Shown here piece after piece: positions 48,536 through 57,521 of a DNA stretch of 64,000 bases. Origin of the DNA: Streptomyces tendae (GTDB taxonomy: Bacteria; Actinomycetota; Actinomycetes; Streptomycetales; Streptomycetaceae); contig NZ_BMUY01000003.1 in the NCBI RefSeq assembly GCF_014650435.1, positions 186,001 through 250,000 on the forward strand, given 5' to 3'. Position 1 is the stretch's first letter. Each line of letters begins with the position of its first letter. Under the pieces are notes generated by a model, which was not told the DNA's origin, made no database searches, and was given only the letters and a program-made list of their open reading frames with translations. A program made the position numbers and the translations under genes.

Positions 48536-49273
48536 TCAGGTCGTGCTCTCCGGGCGGGCCTTCTTCTGCCAGGGGTACACGGGGCGCGCTGCGGGCGGGG
48601 TGATGGCGGGGCGCGGCGCGCCCTCCTCCGCCGGGCCATGGGCGGGCGGATCCGGCCAGGTCTGCCGGCTGGACGGGGCGTCGGCGGAGGGAGCCTCGGG
48701 CCAGGACGGCGGCGCGGCGGCGGGCTCCGTCTCCGTCCAGTGCCGCAGCGCACCCGCCTCCACGTCGATCTGCGCGCTCAGCGAGTCCAGGTCGTCGTCC
48801 GCGAAGCGGCGGGCGCGGTCGCGGGCCGCCCAGCGCAGGGCGTCCGCCGACCGGGTGATGCGCTCGGTGCGCTCACGCAGCCCGGGCAGGCGCTCGGCGA
48901 GGGTGGCGCGGTCCGGCTCGGACTCCAGCCGCCGCAGCTCGCCGTCCAGCTCGAAGCCGTGCGCGCTGAGCCGCTCGAAGAGGGCGAGGGACTCCTTGAG
49001 GGACTCGTCCTCGGCCACGCGCGCGTGCAGCGCGTCCTGCGTGGACCGCATGGAGGTGCGCAGGGTCAGCCGCAGCTGTGCCAGCTCGGCCGCCGGACCC
49101 ACCTGGACGAGGGATTTGGCCCGCAGGGTGTGGTCCTCGACGGTGCGGCGGGCCTGGGTGATGCCGCGGTCCACGCTGCGCTTGGCGGCGCCGACGGCCT
49201 TCACCGTGGCGTAGACGCCCAGCACCACGGCGAGCAGGAAGAGCAGGGCGAACACTGTGAGCGCTGCTTCCAC
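48536..49273 (-). CDS. Single-pass membrane protein with coiled coil
   Basis: A 245-residue protein with one N-terminal membrane segment (about 2-22, ALTVFALLFLLAVVLGVYA), then about 150 residues of charged helical sequence with heptad character (LRLTLRTSMRSTQDALHARV, LPGLRERTERITRSADALR) and a Pro/Ala-rich tail ending in KKARPESTT. No family recognised beyond streptomycete conservation as I recall it. The GTG at 49273 is chosen because GGAGGAG stands 5 nt upstream. Confidence 0.8.
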   Translation of the reverse strand: MEAALTVFALLFLLAVVLGVYATVKAVGAAKRSVDRGITQARRTVEDHTLRAKSLVQVGPAAELAQLRLTLRTSMRSTQDALHARVAEDESLKESLALFERLSAHGFELDGELRRLESEPDRATLAERLPGLRERTERITRSADALRWAARDRARRFADDDLDSLSAQIDVEAGALRHWTETEPAAAPPSWPEAPSADAPSSRQTWPDPPAHGPAEEGAPRPAITPPAARPVYPWQKKARPESTT

Positions 49274-49415
49274 GAGGCTCCTCCTTCGGACGTCCGGCCC
49301 GCGCACCGGCGGCCCACGGCACGTGTCGCGCCGCTCTTCCACGGTAAACGCAGCGGGCAGGCCCAGGGTTCCGCAAGAACCCCGAACCTGCCCGAACCCG
49401 ACCCGTAGGGGACGT

Positions 49416-49444
49416 CCGGGGCGCCCTCGGCCGAGGCGCCCCGG
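49416..49444 (-). terminator. leuS terminator
   Basis: CCGGGGCGCC / GGCGCCCCGG outer arms with an inner CTCGG / CCGAG continuation and a single bulged base, 34 nt after the leuS stop. Confidence 0.8.
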
Positions 49445-49478
49445 TCATGGACGGTGTCCGGGACGCCCCGGTCACCGG

Positions 49479-52379
49479 CTACGCCGGGACGATGTTCACC
49501 AGCTTCGGCGCCCGCACGATCACCTTGCGGATCCCCGCCCCGCCCAGCGCGGCCACGACCTTCTCGTCGGCCAGCGCGGCCTTCTCCAGGTCGTCCTCGG
49601 AGATGGAGGGTGCGACTTCCAGCCGTGCCTTGACCTTGCCCTTGATCTGGACGACGCAGGTCACGGTCTCGTCGACGACGTAGGCGGGGTCGGCGACCGG
49701 GAAGTCCTCGTGGACCACGGACGACTCGTGCCCCAGCTTGCGCCACAGCTCCTCGGCGACGTGCGGGGCCAGCGGCGCGACCAGCAGCACCAGGCGCTCG
49801 GCGACCGACCGCGGGACCGGGCCCCCGACCTTGGTCAGGTGGTTGTTCAGCTCGGTGACCTTGGCGATGGCGGTGTTGAACCGCATGCCCTCCAGGTCCT
49901 GCCGTACGCCGTCGACGGCCTTGTGCAGGGCGCGCAGGGTGTCGGCGTCGATGTCGCCCTCCGCGACGTCGGCCACGGACAGCTCGCCGGTGTTCTCGTC
50001 GACGACGTTGCGCCACAGCCGCTGCAGCAGCCGGAACTGGCCCACCACCGCGCGCGTGTCCCACGGCCGGGAGACGTCCAGCGGGCCCATCGCCATCTCG
50101 TACAGGCGCAGGGTGTCGGCGCCGTACTCGGCGCAGATCTCGTCGGGGGTGACCGCGTTCTTCAGGGACTTGCCCATCTTGCCCAGCAGCCGGGAGACCT
50201 TCTCGCCCTGGTGGAAGTAGGCGCCGTCGCGCTCCTCGACCTCGGCGGCGGGCACCGCGATGCCGCGGCTGTCGCGGTAGACGTATGCCTGGATCATGCC
50301 CTGGTTGAACAGCTTGTGGAACGGCTCGGCCGAGGAGACGTGCCCCAGGTCGAACAGGACCTTGGACCAGAAGCGCGCGTACAGCAGGTGCAGCACGGCG
50401 TGTTCGGCGCCGCCCACGTACAGGTCGACGCCGCCGTGCGGCAGGCCCTCGCGCGGGCCCATCCAGTACTGCTCGATCTCGGGGTCGACCAGCCGCTCGT
50501 CGTTGTGCGGGTCCAGGTAGCGCAGTTCGTACCAGCAGGAGCCGGCCCAGTTGGGCATGGTGTTGGTCTCGCGGCGGTACTTGCGCGGGCCGCGGCCGTC
50601 GCCCAGGTCCAGGGTGACGTGGACCCAGTCCTCGTTGCGGGACAGCGGGGTCTCGGGCTTGGTGTCGGCGTCGTCCGGGTCGAAGGTGCGCGGGGAGTAG
50701 TCCTCGACCTCGGGCAGCTCCAGCGGCAGCATCGACGCGGGCAGGGGGTGGGCGATGCCGTCCTCGTCGTAGACGATCGGGAAGGGCTCGCCCCAGTAGC
50801 GCTGGCGGCTGAACAGCCAGTCGCGCAGGCGGAAGTTGACGGTGCCCTCACCGGCGCCGGTGCGCTCCAGCCACTCGGTGATGCGCTCCTTGGCCTCGAC
50901 GACACCCAGACCGTCCAGGGAGACGTCCGTGCCGGAGGAGTTCACGATCTTCGCGTCGTAGGAGGCGAACGCCTCGTCCCACGTCGACGTGTCGGTGCCA
51001 CGGCCGTCCGTCGGCTCGACGACGCACCGGACGGGCAGCTCGAAGGCCCGCGCGAACTCGAAGTCGCGGGAGTCGTGCGCCGGGACGGCCATGATCGCAC
51101 CGGTGCCGTAGCCCATCAGCACGTAGTCGGCGATGAAGACGGGGACCCGCGCGCCGTTGACCGGGTTGGTGGCGTACGCGCCGATGAAGACGCCGGTCTT
51201 GTCCTTGGCCTCGGCCTGCCGCTCGACGTCCGACTTCGAGGCGGCCTGGGCGCGGTACGCGGCCACGGCCTCGGTCGGGGTGGCGTGGCCGCCGGTCCAC
51301 GCGTCGCGGGTGCCCTCGGGCCAGGCGTCCGGGGTGAACTTCTCGACCAGCGGGTGCTCGGGCGCCAGCACCATGTAGGTCGCGCCGAACAGGGTGTCGG
51401 GGCGGGTGGTGAAGACGGTGATGCGCTCCCCGTCGACGGGGAAGTCGACGCGGGCGCCCTCGGAGCGGCCGATCCAGTTGCGCTGCTGCAGCTTGATGGC
51501 CTCGGGCCAGTCCAGCTCGTCCAGGTCGTCCAGCAGCCGGTCGGCGTAGGCGGTGATGCGCATGTTCCACTGGCGCAGCTTGGACTTGAAGACGGGGAAG
51601 TTGCCGCGCTCGGAGCGGCCGTCGGCGGTGACCTCCTCGTTGGCCAGTACGGTGCCCAGCCCGGGGCACCAGTTGACCGGCGCGTCGGAGGCGTAGGCCA
51701 GGCGGTACTCGCCCAGCACGTCGGCGCGCTCGGCCTCGCTCAGGCTGCTCCACGCCCGGCCGGCGTGGCCCGGGACCTCCCGCTCACCGGACTCGAACTG
51801 CGCGACCAGCTCGGCGATCGGGCGGGCCTTCCTCGCCTCGTCGTCGTACCAGGAGTTGAAGATCTGCAGGAAGATCCACTGGGTCCACTTGTAGTACTCG
51901 GGGTCGATCGTGGCGAACGACCGGCGCTTGTCGTGGCCCAGACCCAGCCGGCGCAGCTGGCTCTGCATGTTCTTCATGTTGGCTTCGGTGGACACGCGCG
52001 GGTGCGTGCCGGTCTGCACGGCGTACTGCTCGGCGGGCAGGCCGAAGGCGTCGAAGCCCAGGGTGTGCAGGACGTTGTGGCCGGTCATCCGCTGGAAGCG
52101 GGCGAAGACGTCGGTGGCGATGTAGCCCAGCGGGTGGCCGACGTGCAGGCCCGCACCGGAGGGGTAGGGGAACATGTCCATGATGAACTTCTTGGGCCTG
52201 GCGACCAGCTCCGGGTCGCCTGCCAGGTCACCCTTGGGGTTCGGCGCGGCGTACGTCCCCTCGGCGTCCCAGAAGTCCTGCCAGCGTGCCTCGATCTCGG
52301 CGGCCATGGCAGCCGTGTAGCGGTGCGGCGCGGCGTCCGCCGACACAGGGGCACTCGCCGCGGGGTTCGTCTCGCTCAT
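49479..52379 (-). CDS. leuS: Leucyl-tRNA synthetase
   Basis: Class I aminoacyl-tRNA synthetase of 966 residues. HIGH-type motif HVGHPLGY, a CP1 editing domain with [21 protein letters not shown], and [15 protein letters not shown] as KMSKS-type loop (with G for the second S, MGKSLK). The ATG at 52379 has GAGG just upstream. The leader region carries a peptide with three Leu codons and an intrinsic terminator (52455-52567), suggesting that transcription rises when leucyl-tRNA is poorly charged. Confidence 0.96.
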   Translation of the reverse strand: MSETNPAASAPVSADAAPHRYTAAMAAEIEARWQDFWDAEGTYAAPNPKGDLAGDPELVARPKKFIMDMFPYPSGAGLHVGHPLGYIATDVFARFQRMTGHNVLHTLGFDAFGLPAEQYAVQTGTHPRVSTEANMKNMQSQLRRLGLGHDKRRSFATIDPEYYKWTQWIFLQIFNSWYDDEARKARPIAELVAQFESGEREVPGHAGRAWSSLSEAERADVLGEYRLAYASDAPVNWCPGLGTVLANEEVTADGRSERGNFPVFKSKLRQWNMRITAYADRLLDDLDELDWPEAIKLQQRNWIGRSEGARVDFPVDGERITVFTTRPDTLFGATYMVLAPEHPLVEKFTPDAWPEGTRDAWTGGHATPTEAVAAYRAQAASKSDVERQAEAKDKTGVFIGAYATNPVNGARVPVFIADYVLMGYGTGAIMAVPAHDSRDFEFARAFELPVRCVVEPTDGRGTDTSTWDEAFASYDAKIVNSSGTDVSLDGLGVVEAKERITEWLERTGAGEGTVNFRLRDWLFSRQRYWGEPFPIVYDEDGIAHPLPASMLPLELPEVEDYSPRTFDPDDADTKPETPLSRNEDWVHVTLDLGDGRGPRKYRRETNTMPNWAGSCWYELRYLDPHNDERLVDPEIEQYWMGPREGLPHGGVDLYVGGAEHAVLHLLYARFWSKVLFDLGHVSSAEPFHKLFNQGMIQAYVYRDSRGIAVPAAEVEERDGAYFHQGEKVSRLLGKMGKSLKNAVTPDEICAEYGADTLRLYEMAMGPLDVSRPWDTRAVVGQFRLLQRLWRNVVDENTGELSVADVAEGDIDADTLRALHKAVDGVRQDLEGMRFNTAIAKVTELNNHLTKVGGPVPRSVAERLVLLVAPLAPHVAEELWRKLGHESSVVHEDFPVADPAYVVDETVTCVVQIKGKVKARLEVAPSISEDDLEKAALADEKVVAALGGAGIRKVIVRAPKLVNIVPA

Positions 52380-52454
52380 GATCCTCAAAGCTCCATCGAT
52401 CGTCTCTGCCAGCGGCTGCGACATTCAAGACCAGCGGCTGCGATTGCCGGGAAA

Positions 52455-52480
52455 TGAAAAATCCCCTCGCACAGGAGGGG
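52455..52480 (-). terminator. Attenuator terminator before leuS
   Basis: On the transcript strand CCCCTC-CTGTGC-GAGGGG is followed at once by ATTTTTC, a textbook intrinsic terminator 75 nt upstream of the leuS start and 49 nt after the leader peptide stop. GCCGCGC at the leader-peptide end can pair with GCGCGGC (52483-52489) just before the terminator, offering the competing structure. Confidence 0.8.
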
Positions 52481-52528
52481 ACGCCGCGCCGATTCCGGCC
52501 ACCGGACTACGACCGGGGTCGGGACTGA

Positions 52529-52567
52529 TCAGCGCGGCTCGCTAAGCAGAAGGCGTACGGCACGCAT
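52529..52567 (-). CDS. leuS leader peptide (three Leu codons)
   Basis: A 12-codon frame MRAVRLLLSEPR with consecutive CTT CTG CTT leucine codons, ending in TGA 149 nt before leuS. Two of the three are CTT, uncommon in such GC-rich genes. Together with the downstream terminator this forms a classical leucine attenuator. The frame is too short for ordinary gene finding and would be missed by annotation software. Confidence 0.8.
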   Translation of the reverse strand: MRAVRLLLSEPR

Positions 52568-52918
52568 GGCGTCAGGGTACCGCAGTCGCCGATCGGGCCG
52601 CGACGGGCTTCCGACCGGCGCCCGCCCGACCGGAATCCGGGGCCCGGGATCCGGAAACCGGAGCCGAACCTGAACCAAGGTCAAAGGTTACTTCGCGTAA
52701 CGACCGCTAAGGGACACCAGCACAAGCGCGCTGTCATTTGATAACAACGCAATAACTCAAACCTCCTACCCACGGGTATGGCGCCACTTAGAGTGCGGCA
52801 GCGGGACCGCTTTCCCGAACCGCTCCGGAGTTGCCCCCATGAACCCTCCCCCGATCCACCCCCGCGGCACCAGCTCACCGCCTTCCGTCACGTCCCTGAC
52901 GTGCGGAGGTCCGTCGTC
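52568..52918. other. Intergenic between leuS leader and cytochrome gene
   Basis: No gene seen on either strand. It should hold the divergent promoters of leuS and of the redox pair. An AT-rich island (about 52725-52765, TTGATAACAACGCAATAACT-like) stands out from the GC-rich background and is a likely promoter or regulator site. Confidence 0.5.
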
Positions 52919-54196
52919 ATGACGAACGACAGCACGGCGGACGACACCTTCGCCCACTTCCTGGACTTCGGCGCCGGCGTCCTCTCCCTCGTCTTCCTCA
53001 GCTGCTCGGTGATCTGGGGTCTGCTCGCCCAGGACCGGATCGTCCTCGACACCCGGCAGCGGATCCTGGCCCAGGCGGTGCACCGGACCACCGCGGTCGC
53101 CTCGGTCGTCTTCCTGCTGGTGCACATCGTGGTCAAGCTGGCCCTGGACCACACCACCTGGGTCGCCGCGGTCCTCCCGTTCGGGCTGCTGGCCACGGAG
53201 GACGAGGCGTTCGGCGGCCGGGCCGTCCTCATCGGCTTCGGCACCCTGGCCAGCATGCTCATGATCTTCGTGGGGGTCACCGGAGCCCTGCGCAACCGCT
53301 TCGCCTCCCCGGCCCCCGTCGCGGCCCGCTGGCGGGCCATGCACATGCTGGCCTACCCGGCGTGGTGCCTGGCCCTGCTGCACGGGCTCTACGCGGGTCG
53401 CTCGGCGAAGCCGGTCTTCGTGGTGCTGTACGCCCTGTCGGTGGTCGGCGTCATGGCGGCGCTGGCGCTGCGCGCGGCGCCCCGCCCGGTCAAGCGCAGG
53501 GTCGCCGACCGGATCGCCGCCCTCCTCGGGGCCGGGGAGCGGCCCGACCGCGGGGAGCAGGCGGCGGACCGGCCGGGGGACACCGCGGCCCTGCCTGGCT
53601 ACGAGCGCTCCGCGGGCGCCCCCTCGCGCGGGGCGTCCCCGTCCGCCCCGCGGTACGAACCGGCGGAGCGCCTGACTCCCCCGGAGCCCGCGAGCGGCTT
53701 CGCGGCGGCCTACCGCGCCGTGTCCGGCCCCTCGGGCGCGCGCCGGCCGCCGCTGACGGCCGATCCGGCCGCGTCCGCCCAGCTGCCGCCGGACCTGCGG
53801 CCCACCGAGGCGATGCCGGTCGTGGACGGCGGCGGCAGCACCTCGGGCAGCTGGCCGATACCGTCGCCGCCCCCGGTCGGCGAGGCGCCGCAGTCGGTCT
53901 ACGACCCGCTCAACGACACGGGACACACCATCCCGGTCTACGGCAGCACGGACCCGGCGGACCACTCCGCGAGCTACTCGGCGCAGTACTCCGCGCCCCC
54001 CTCCTCGGGCTACGGCTCGAGTGACGTGTACGACACCCGTGAGACGAACGCGGTCTACGACACGTACTACCCCAGCGACACGTACAACAGCGGTCCCACC
54101 CCTGAACCAACCCCCGGTGTGCCGTCGTCGTCCCACGACTTCGACGCACCGGGTTCCGGTGAACCCTGGAACACGCCTTCCGGAGGCTATAAGTGA
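52919..54196 (+). CDS. Ferric-reductase-like cytochrome b membrane protein
   Basis: A 425-residue protein with about six hydrophobic segments in its first 190 residues and a long polar tail. Histidines H55 and H69 in one helix and H142 and H155 in another are spaced H-x13-H and H-x12-H, the bis-heme pattern of NADPH oxidases and ferric reductases. The tail (about 205-425) is rich in Pro, Ser, Tyr and Gly and looks disordered. No flavin or NADPH domain follows; the next gene, overlapping by GTGA, supplies an FMN/Fe-S protein. GGAGG lies 9 nt before the ATG. Function unknown. Confidence 0.8.
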   Translation: MTNDSTADDTFAHFLDFGAGVLSLVFLSCSVIWGLLAQDRIVLDTRQRILAQAVHRTTAVASVVFLLVHIVVKLALDHTTWVAAVLPFGLLATEDEAFGGRAVLIGFGTLASMLMIFVGVTGALRNRFASPAPVAARWRAMHMLAYPAWCLALLHGLYAGRSAKPVFVVLYALSVVGVMAALALRAAPRPVKRRVADRIAALLGAGERPDRGEQAADRPGDTAALPGYERSAGAPSRGASPSAPRYEPAERLTPPEPASGFAAAYRAVSGPSGARRPPLTADPAASAQLPPDLRPTEAMPVVDGGGSTSGSWPIPSPPPVGEAPQSVYDPLNDTGHTIPVYGSTDPADHSASYSAQYSAPPSSGYGSSDVYDTRETNAVYDTYYPSDTYNSGPTPEPTPGVPSSSHDFDAPGSGEPWNTPSGGYK

Positions 54197-55803
54197 ACGA
54201 GGCCCTGCCCGACGTCCCCGAGGTCCGCGTGGTCGGGCTTCCCCAGCTCACGTCGGGCTTCGACCTTGTCGAGCGCCTGGACCTGCCGATGCACCTCAAG
54301 GTGCACGGCCCGCTCGAACCGATGGGCGGGGAGCAGCTGGCGCAGCTCTCCGAGCGCATCAACCTGAAGGGCCGCGGCGGCGCGGGCTTCCCCTTCCACA
54401 AGAAGCTGCGCTCGGTCGCCGAGGCGGCGATCAAACGCGGCGTAAGGCCGGTCGTGGTCGTCAACGGCAGCGAGGACGAACCGGCCTGCCGCAAGGACAC
54501 GGTGCTGATCAACCGCGCCCCGCACCTGATCCTGGACGGCGCGCTGCTGTGCGCCGAGGCGATGGGCGCCCGCACGCTGGTCATCGGCGTCACCCGCGAG
54601 TCCACGCAGCGGTCCATGGAGGCCGCCCTCGCCGAACGCGGCCTGAGCAACGGCCGCCGGTCCGCACTCCGCGCGCGCGTGCAGCGCAATCCGGTGCGCA
54701 TGGTCACCGGTGCGGCGGCCTCGCTGATCCGCTCCATCGACGGCGGCCCGGCGATCCCGCCGGGCCGCAAGGTGAGCGCCTCCAGGAGCGGCGTCGGCGG
54801 CGCGCCGACCCTGCTGTCCAACGCGGAGACCTTCGCCCAGCTGGCCATCGCCGCCCGCATCGGCCCGGAGCGCTACGGCAACACCGGCCTGTACGACGAG
54901 CCGGGCACCGTGATGCTGACCGTCTCCGGCGCGGTGGCCCGGCCGATGGTCATCGAGGTGCCGACGGGCGTGCCGCTGCGCTACGTCCTCCAGCTGGCCG
55001 GGGCGCCGCCGGTGCCGCAGGGCGTGCTGACCGGCGGCTACCACGGCAAGTGGATCGACGCGGCGACCGTCGACGAGGCGATCGTCTCCCGCAACTCGCT
55101 GCAGCAGGTGGGCGGCTCGCTCGGCGCGGGCGCGATCCTGCCGATCAGTCAGGACACCTGCCCGCTGGGCGAGTCGCTGCGGGTGGCGCAGTGGCTGGCC
55201 GAGGAGAGCGCCGGCCAGTGTGGCCCCTGCTACCTCGGTCTGCCGGCCGCCGCGCGCGGCCTCGAGGACATCCTGAACGGCGGCGGCCCGGCCGCCCTGG
55301 AGGCGGTCAAGCAGGTCGCGCGGAACGTGAAGCGGCGCGGTGCCTGCTCACACCCGGACGGCTCGGCGATGTTCCTGGAGTCGACCGTCAAGGCGTTCAC
55401 GGACGACCTGGCCGCCCACGTCCTCGGCAACGGCTGTGGACGGCCCGTGGAGGGCGTCCTGCCGCTCTTCGAGGGGGGCAGGGCCCCGACCGGCGTCCCG
55501 GGCGGTGGCGAGGAGAACGGCCCCAGCCGTCAGAAGATCTACGTCGACTGGACGCTGTGCCGGGGGCACGGGCTGTGCGCGGACATCCTCCCGGAGGTCT
55601 TCCAGCTCGGCGCCGACGGCTTCCCGACCGTCGCGCAGGCCGAGGTGCCGCGGTTCGCGGAGGCCAAGGCGGTGCGGGCGGTGCGCCGCTGCCCGGCGCT
55701 GGCGCTGCGCATCGAGGAGGACACCCGCGGGCAGGCGCCGGCCCCGCGCAGCAACCTGCCGGTGCTGTCCCAGGGCCGCGGCCGCCGGGCGCTCGGCCGC
55801 TGA
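54193..55803 (+). CDS. NuoF-like flavoprotein fused to a ferredoxin
   Basis: A 536-residue fusion. Residues about 30-410 resemble the 51-kDa subunit of complex I (NuoF): GRGGAGFP at 60-67 for FMN, NGSEDEPACRKD, a SLBB-type region and an Fe-S region ESAGQCGPC (C343, C346) with C385. The first NuoF cluster cysteine is A340, and the acidic GEET contact for NADH reads GAAA. Residues about 447-510 form a small ferredoxin with C456, C462 and C500-P, the [3Fe-4S] type known from P450 ferredoxins. The GTG start overlaps the upstream stop, so it is coupled to the cytochrome b gene. The tail is basic. Confidence 0.85.
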   Translation: MNEALPDVPEVRVVGLPQLTSGFDLVERLDLPMHLKVHGPLEPMGGEQLAQLSERINLKGRGGAGFPFHKKLRSVAEAAIKRGVRPVVVVNGSEDEPACRKDTVLINRAPHLILDGALLCAEAMGARTLVIGVTRESTQRSMEAALAERGLSNGRRSALRARVQRNPVRMVTGAAASLIRSIDGGPAIPPGRKVSASRSGVGGAPTLLSNAETFAQLAIAARIGPERYGNTGLYDEPGTVMLTVSGAVARPMVIEVPTGVPLRYVLQLAGAPPVPQGVLTGGYHGKWIDAATVDEAIVSRNSLQQVGGSLGAGAILPISQDTCPLGESLRVAQWLAEESAGQCGPCYLGLPAAARGLEDILNGGGPAALEAVKQVARNVKRRGACSHPDGSAMFLESTVKAFTDDLAAHVLGNGCGRPVEGVLPLFEGGRAPTGVPGGGEENGPSRQKIYVDWTLCRGHGLCADILPEVFQLGADGFPTVAQAEVPRFAEAKAVRAVRRCPALALRIEEDTRGQAPAPRSNLPVLSQGRGRRALGR

Positions 55804-55817
55804 GGCCATGAACGGCG

Positions 55818-55848
55818 AAACCCCCCGGATCCGAGATCCGGGGGGTTT
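55818..55848. terminator. Bidirectional intrinsic terminator
   Basis: Perfect 14-bp stem AAACCCCCCGGATC / GATCCGGGGGGTTT with a 3-nt loop CGA. It lies between the NuoF-like gene (plus) and tRNA-Ala (minus) and can end both; each side has an A/T run. Confidence 0.9.
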
Positions 55849-55858
55849 CAGTGAATTG

Positions 55859-55931
55859 TGGAGCTAAGGAGAATTGAACTCCTGACCTCCTGCATGCCAT
55901 GCAGGCGCTCTACCAACTGAGCTATAGCCCC
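55859..55931 (-). tRNA. tRNA-Ala (anticodon GGC)
   Basis: A 73-nt cloverleaf on the minus strand: acceptor GGGGCTA / TAGCTCC with discriminator A, D-arm GCTC-AGTTGGTA-GAGC, anticodon stem CCTGC / GCAGG with loop ATGGCAT (anticodon GGC), T-arm AGGAG-TTCAATT-CTCCT. The 3' CCA is not encoded. G-U at position 3-70 is the alanine identity element: here G3 pairs with T70 as GGG/.TCC reading allows; the anticodon gives the main assignment. Identical to the copy at 56669. Confidence 0.92.
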
Positions 55932-56055
55932 TTGCCGTCTGCCGCCCGGTCTCCCCGGCGGCGACGCCAACATTACACGGTCCACCGGGCACAACACCAA
56001 ATCGTTTCCGCTTTGCCCCTTTTGCCCTCTTGCGGGCTTGTCACCGGGGACTGCG

Positions 56056-56289
56056 TCAGGCTGTCACGAACGAGTAGAAGCGTTTGAGCGTGCAGTGCTC
56101 CTCGAGGAGCCGGCCGTAGATCGGCTCACCCTCGAGTTCGCGGTACGTCTCGATGGGGTCGCCTTTTATGATCAGCGCCCGCGCGCATTCCTCGCACCAG
56201 TACTGGTAGTCCGGGTTGACCGGCTCCATGTCGCGCACGATGGGCGTGCCGCTGCCGCACCAGTCGCACTTCCGCCTGTGTGCACCCAT
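56056..56289 (-). CDS. Small zinc-ribbon protein
   Basis: A 77-residue protein with CDWCGSGTP (residues 8-16) and WCEECAR (about 32-38), two CxxC knuckles typical of a zinc ribbon. The C-terminal half is helical and acidic, ending RFYSFVTA. No named family recognised. It lies 3 bp downstream of another zinc-ribbon gene and between two tRNA-Ala genes. Confidence 0.75.
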   Translation of the reverse strand: MGAHRRKCDWCGSGTPIVRDMEPVNPDYQYWCEECARALIIKGDPIETYRELEGEPIYGRLLEEHCTLKRFYSFVTA

Positions 56290-56292
56290 CGA

Positions 56293-56466
56293 TCAGCTCC
56301 AGCTGTGGCCGCAGGCCGTGCACACGTAAGAGATTCCGCCGTTGTCGCCGAGGACTTGGGCCACATGACCGGAACCGCAGGAAGGGCAGCTGAGGCGGGT
56401 GACCGTGTTCCGTGCCACCGCTCCGCCGAGGAGGTGACCGACCTCCTCGAGGATGCTCCCAGGCAT
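56293..56466 (-). CDS. Small zinc-ribbon protein, 57 residues
   Basis: Starts MPGSILEEVGHLLGGAVARN, followed by SCPSCGSGHVAQ and YVCTACGHSWS, a complete C2-C2 zinc ribbon. The ATG at 56466 is selected because GGAGGGAG stands about 7 nt upstream; longer frames lack an SD. Together with the next gene it forms a two-gene unit. Zinc ribbons of this kind usually bind nucleic acid or another protein; the role here is unknown. Confidence 0.75.
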   Translation of the reverse strand: MPGSILEEVGHLLGGAVARNTVTRLSCPSCGSGHVAQVLGDNGGISYVCTACGHSWS

Positions 56467-56624
56467 CGCCACTCCCTCCCGTCGGGCCGCGGTCCCCTTC
56501 CGGCCGTTTGATTCTGCCACGGCCGGGCCGACCCGGTCAGCGACGCCTCAGTACCGGTCCGGACACGGAGTTCCACCGACGTATACGCCTGTGGGACGCG
56601 GGTTGCTCAAGCGGACGCAGACGA
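56467..56624. other. Upstream region of the zinc-ribbon pair
   Basis: About 160 bp between the zinc-ribbon start and the tRNA terminator. It should carry the promoter of the pair. I see no gene. Confidence 0.4.
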
Positions 56625-56655
56625 AAAATCCCGCCCCCCGAAAGGGGACGGGATT
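56625..56655 (-). terminator. tRNA-Ala terminator
   Basis: AATCCCG..CCCC / GGGG..CGGGATT hairpin followed on the minus strand by TTTTTCG, 14 nt after the tRNA. Confidence 0.85.
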
Positions 56656-56668
56656 CGTCCGTGGGCTG

Positions 56669-56741
56669 TGGAGCTAAGGAGAATTGAACTCCTGACCTCC
56701 TGCATGCCATGCAGGCGCTCTACCAACTGAGCTATAGCCCC
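56669..56741 (-). tRNA. tRNA-Ala (anticodon GGC), second copy
   Basis: Identical over all 73 nt to the tRNA at 55859-55931, including the AGGAG-TTCAATT-CTCCT T-arm and the loop ATGGCAT. The copies are direct repeats 810 bp apart, with the two small zinc-ribbon genes between them. It has its own intrinsic terminator. Confidence 0.92.
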
Positions 56742-56849
56742 TGGTGCCACGCGACCCGAGTCGCATGGTCCTGCTCCTCGTCCGCTCCGCTCGGCGGGGC
56801 GAACAAGAAGAACTTTAGCCTGCGACCTGCCGGAAAGTGAAATCGCGGT

Positions 56850-57521
56850 TCAGACGTCGTCGCCGAGCACCGGTTCCGGCAGGGTGCCGGCGTTGTGCTC
56901 CAGCAGACGCCAGCCGCGGGCGCCCTCGCCGAGCACGGACCAGCAGCAGTTGGTCAGGCCGCCGAGGCTCTCCCAGCTGTGCGGCTCCAGGCCCAGCAGG
57001 CGGCCGATGGTGGTGCGGATCGTGCCGCCGTGGCTGACCACGACGAGGGTGCCGTCCTCGGGGAGCTTCTCGGCGTGCCGGAGCACCACGGGGGCGGCGC
57101 GGTCGGCGACCTCGGTCTCCAGCTCCCCGCCGCCGCGGCGCACGGGCTCGCCGCGCTTCCAGGCCGCGTACTCGCCGCCGTGCCGGGCGATGATCTCGTC
57201 GTGGGTCAGGCCCTGCCAGACGCCCGCGTAGGTCTCCCGCAGGCCCTCCTCCAGGGTCACCTCGAGGCCGGTGAGCACGGACAGCTCGGCTGCCGTGTTC
57301 GCCGCGCGCACGAGGTCGGAGGCGACGATCGCGTCGGGCCGCAGGTGCACGAGCAGCCCGGCCGCACGGCGGGCCTGGGCGACGCCGGTCTCGGTCAGCT
57401 CGACGTCCGTGCTGCCCTGGAAGCGGCGCTCCACGTTCCACGCGGTCTGGCCGTGCCGCCACAGGATGACGCGGCGGCCGCGACCCGGCCTGCCCGCCGT
57501 CACCTCGCCGGTGGCGCTCAT
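56850..57521 (-). CDS. Histidine phosphatase (phosphoglycerate mutase-like)
   Basis: A 223-residue branch-1 histidine phosphatase: LWRHGQTAWN with nucleophile H23, SDLVRAANTA, LRETYAGVWQGLTHDEI and VVSHGGTIR with the second histidine. In this position, after nadD and rsfS, mycobacterial homologues act as glucosyl-3-phosphoglycerate or other phosphatases, so true mutase activity is unlikely. The ATG at 57521 overlaps the rsfS stop (ATGA). Confidence 0.9.
   Translation of the reverse strand: MSATGEVTAGRPGRGRRVILWRHGQTAWNVERRFQGSTDVELTETGVAQARRAAGLLVHLRPDAIVASDLVRAANTAAELSVLTGLEVTLEEGLRETYAGVWQGLTHDEIIARHGGEYAAWKRGEPVRRGGGELETEVADRAAPVVLRHAEKLPEDGTLVVVSHGGTIRTTIGRLLGLEPHSWESLGGLTNCCWSVLGEGARGWRLLEHNAGTLPEPVLGDDV

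Noticed and set aside
52380..52600. T-box riboswitch before leuS
   Set aside because: No T-box bulge sequence or specifier stem is visible; a leader peptide with Leu codons and a terminator explain the region better.
55859..56741. Attachment site of an integrated element at tRNA-Ala
   Set aside because: The second copy is a full tRNA with its own terminator, and no integrase or mobility gene lies between.
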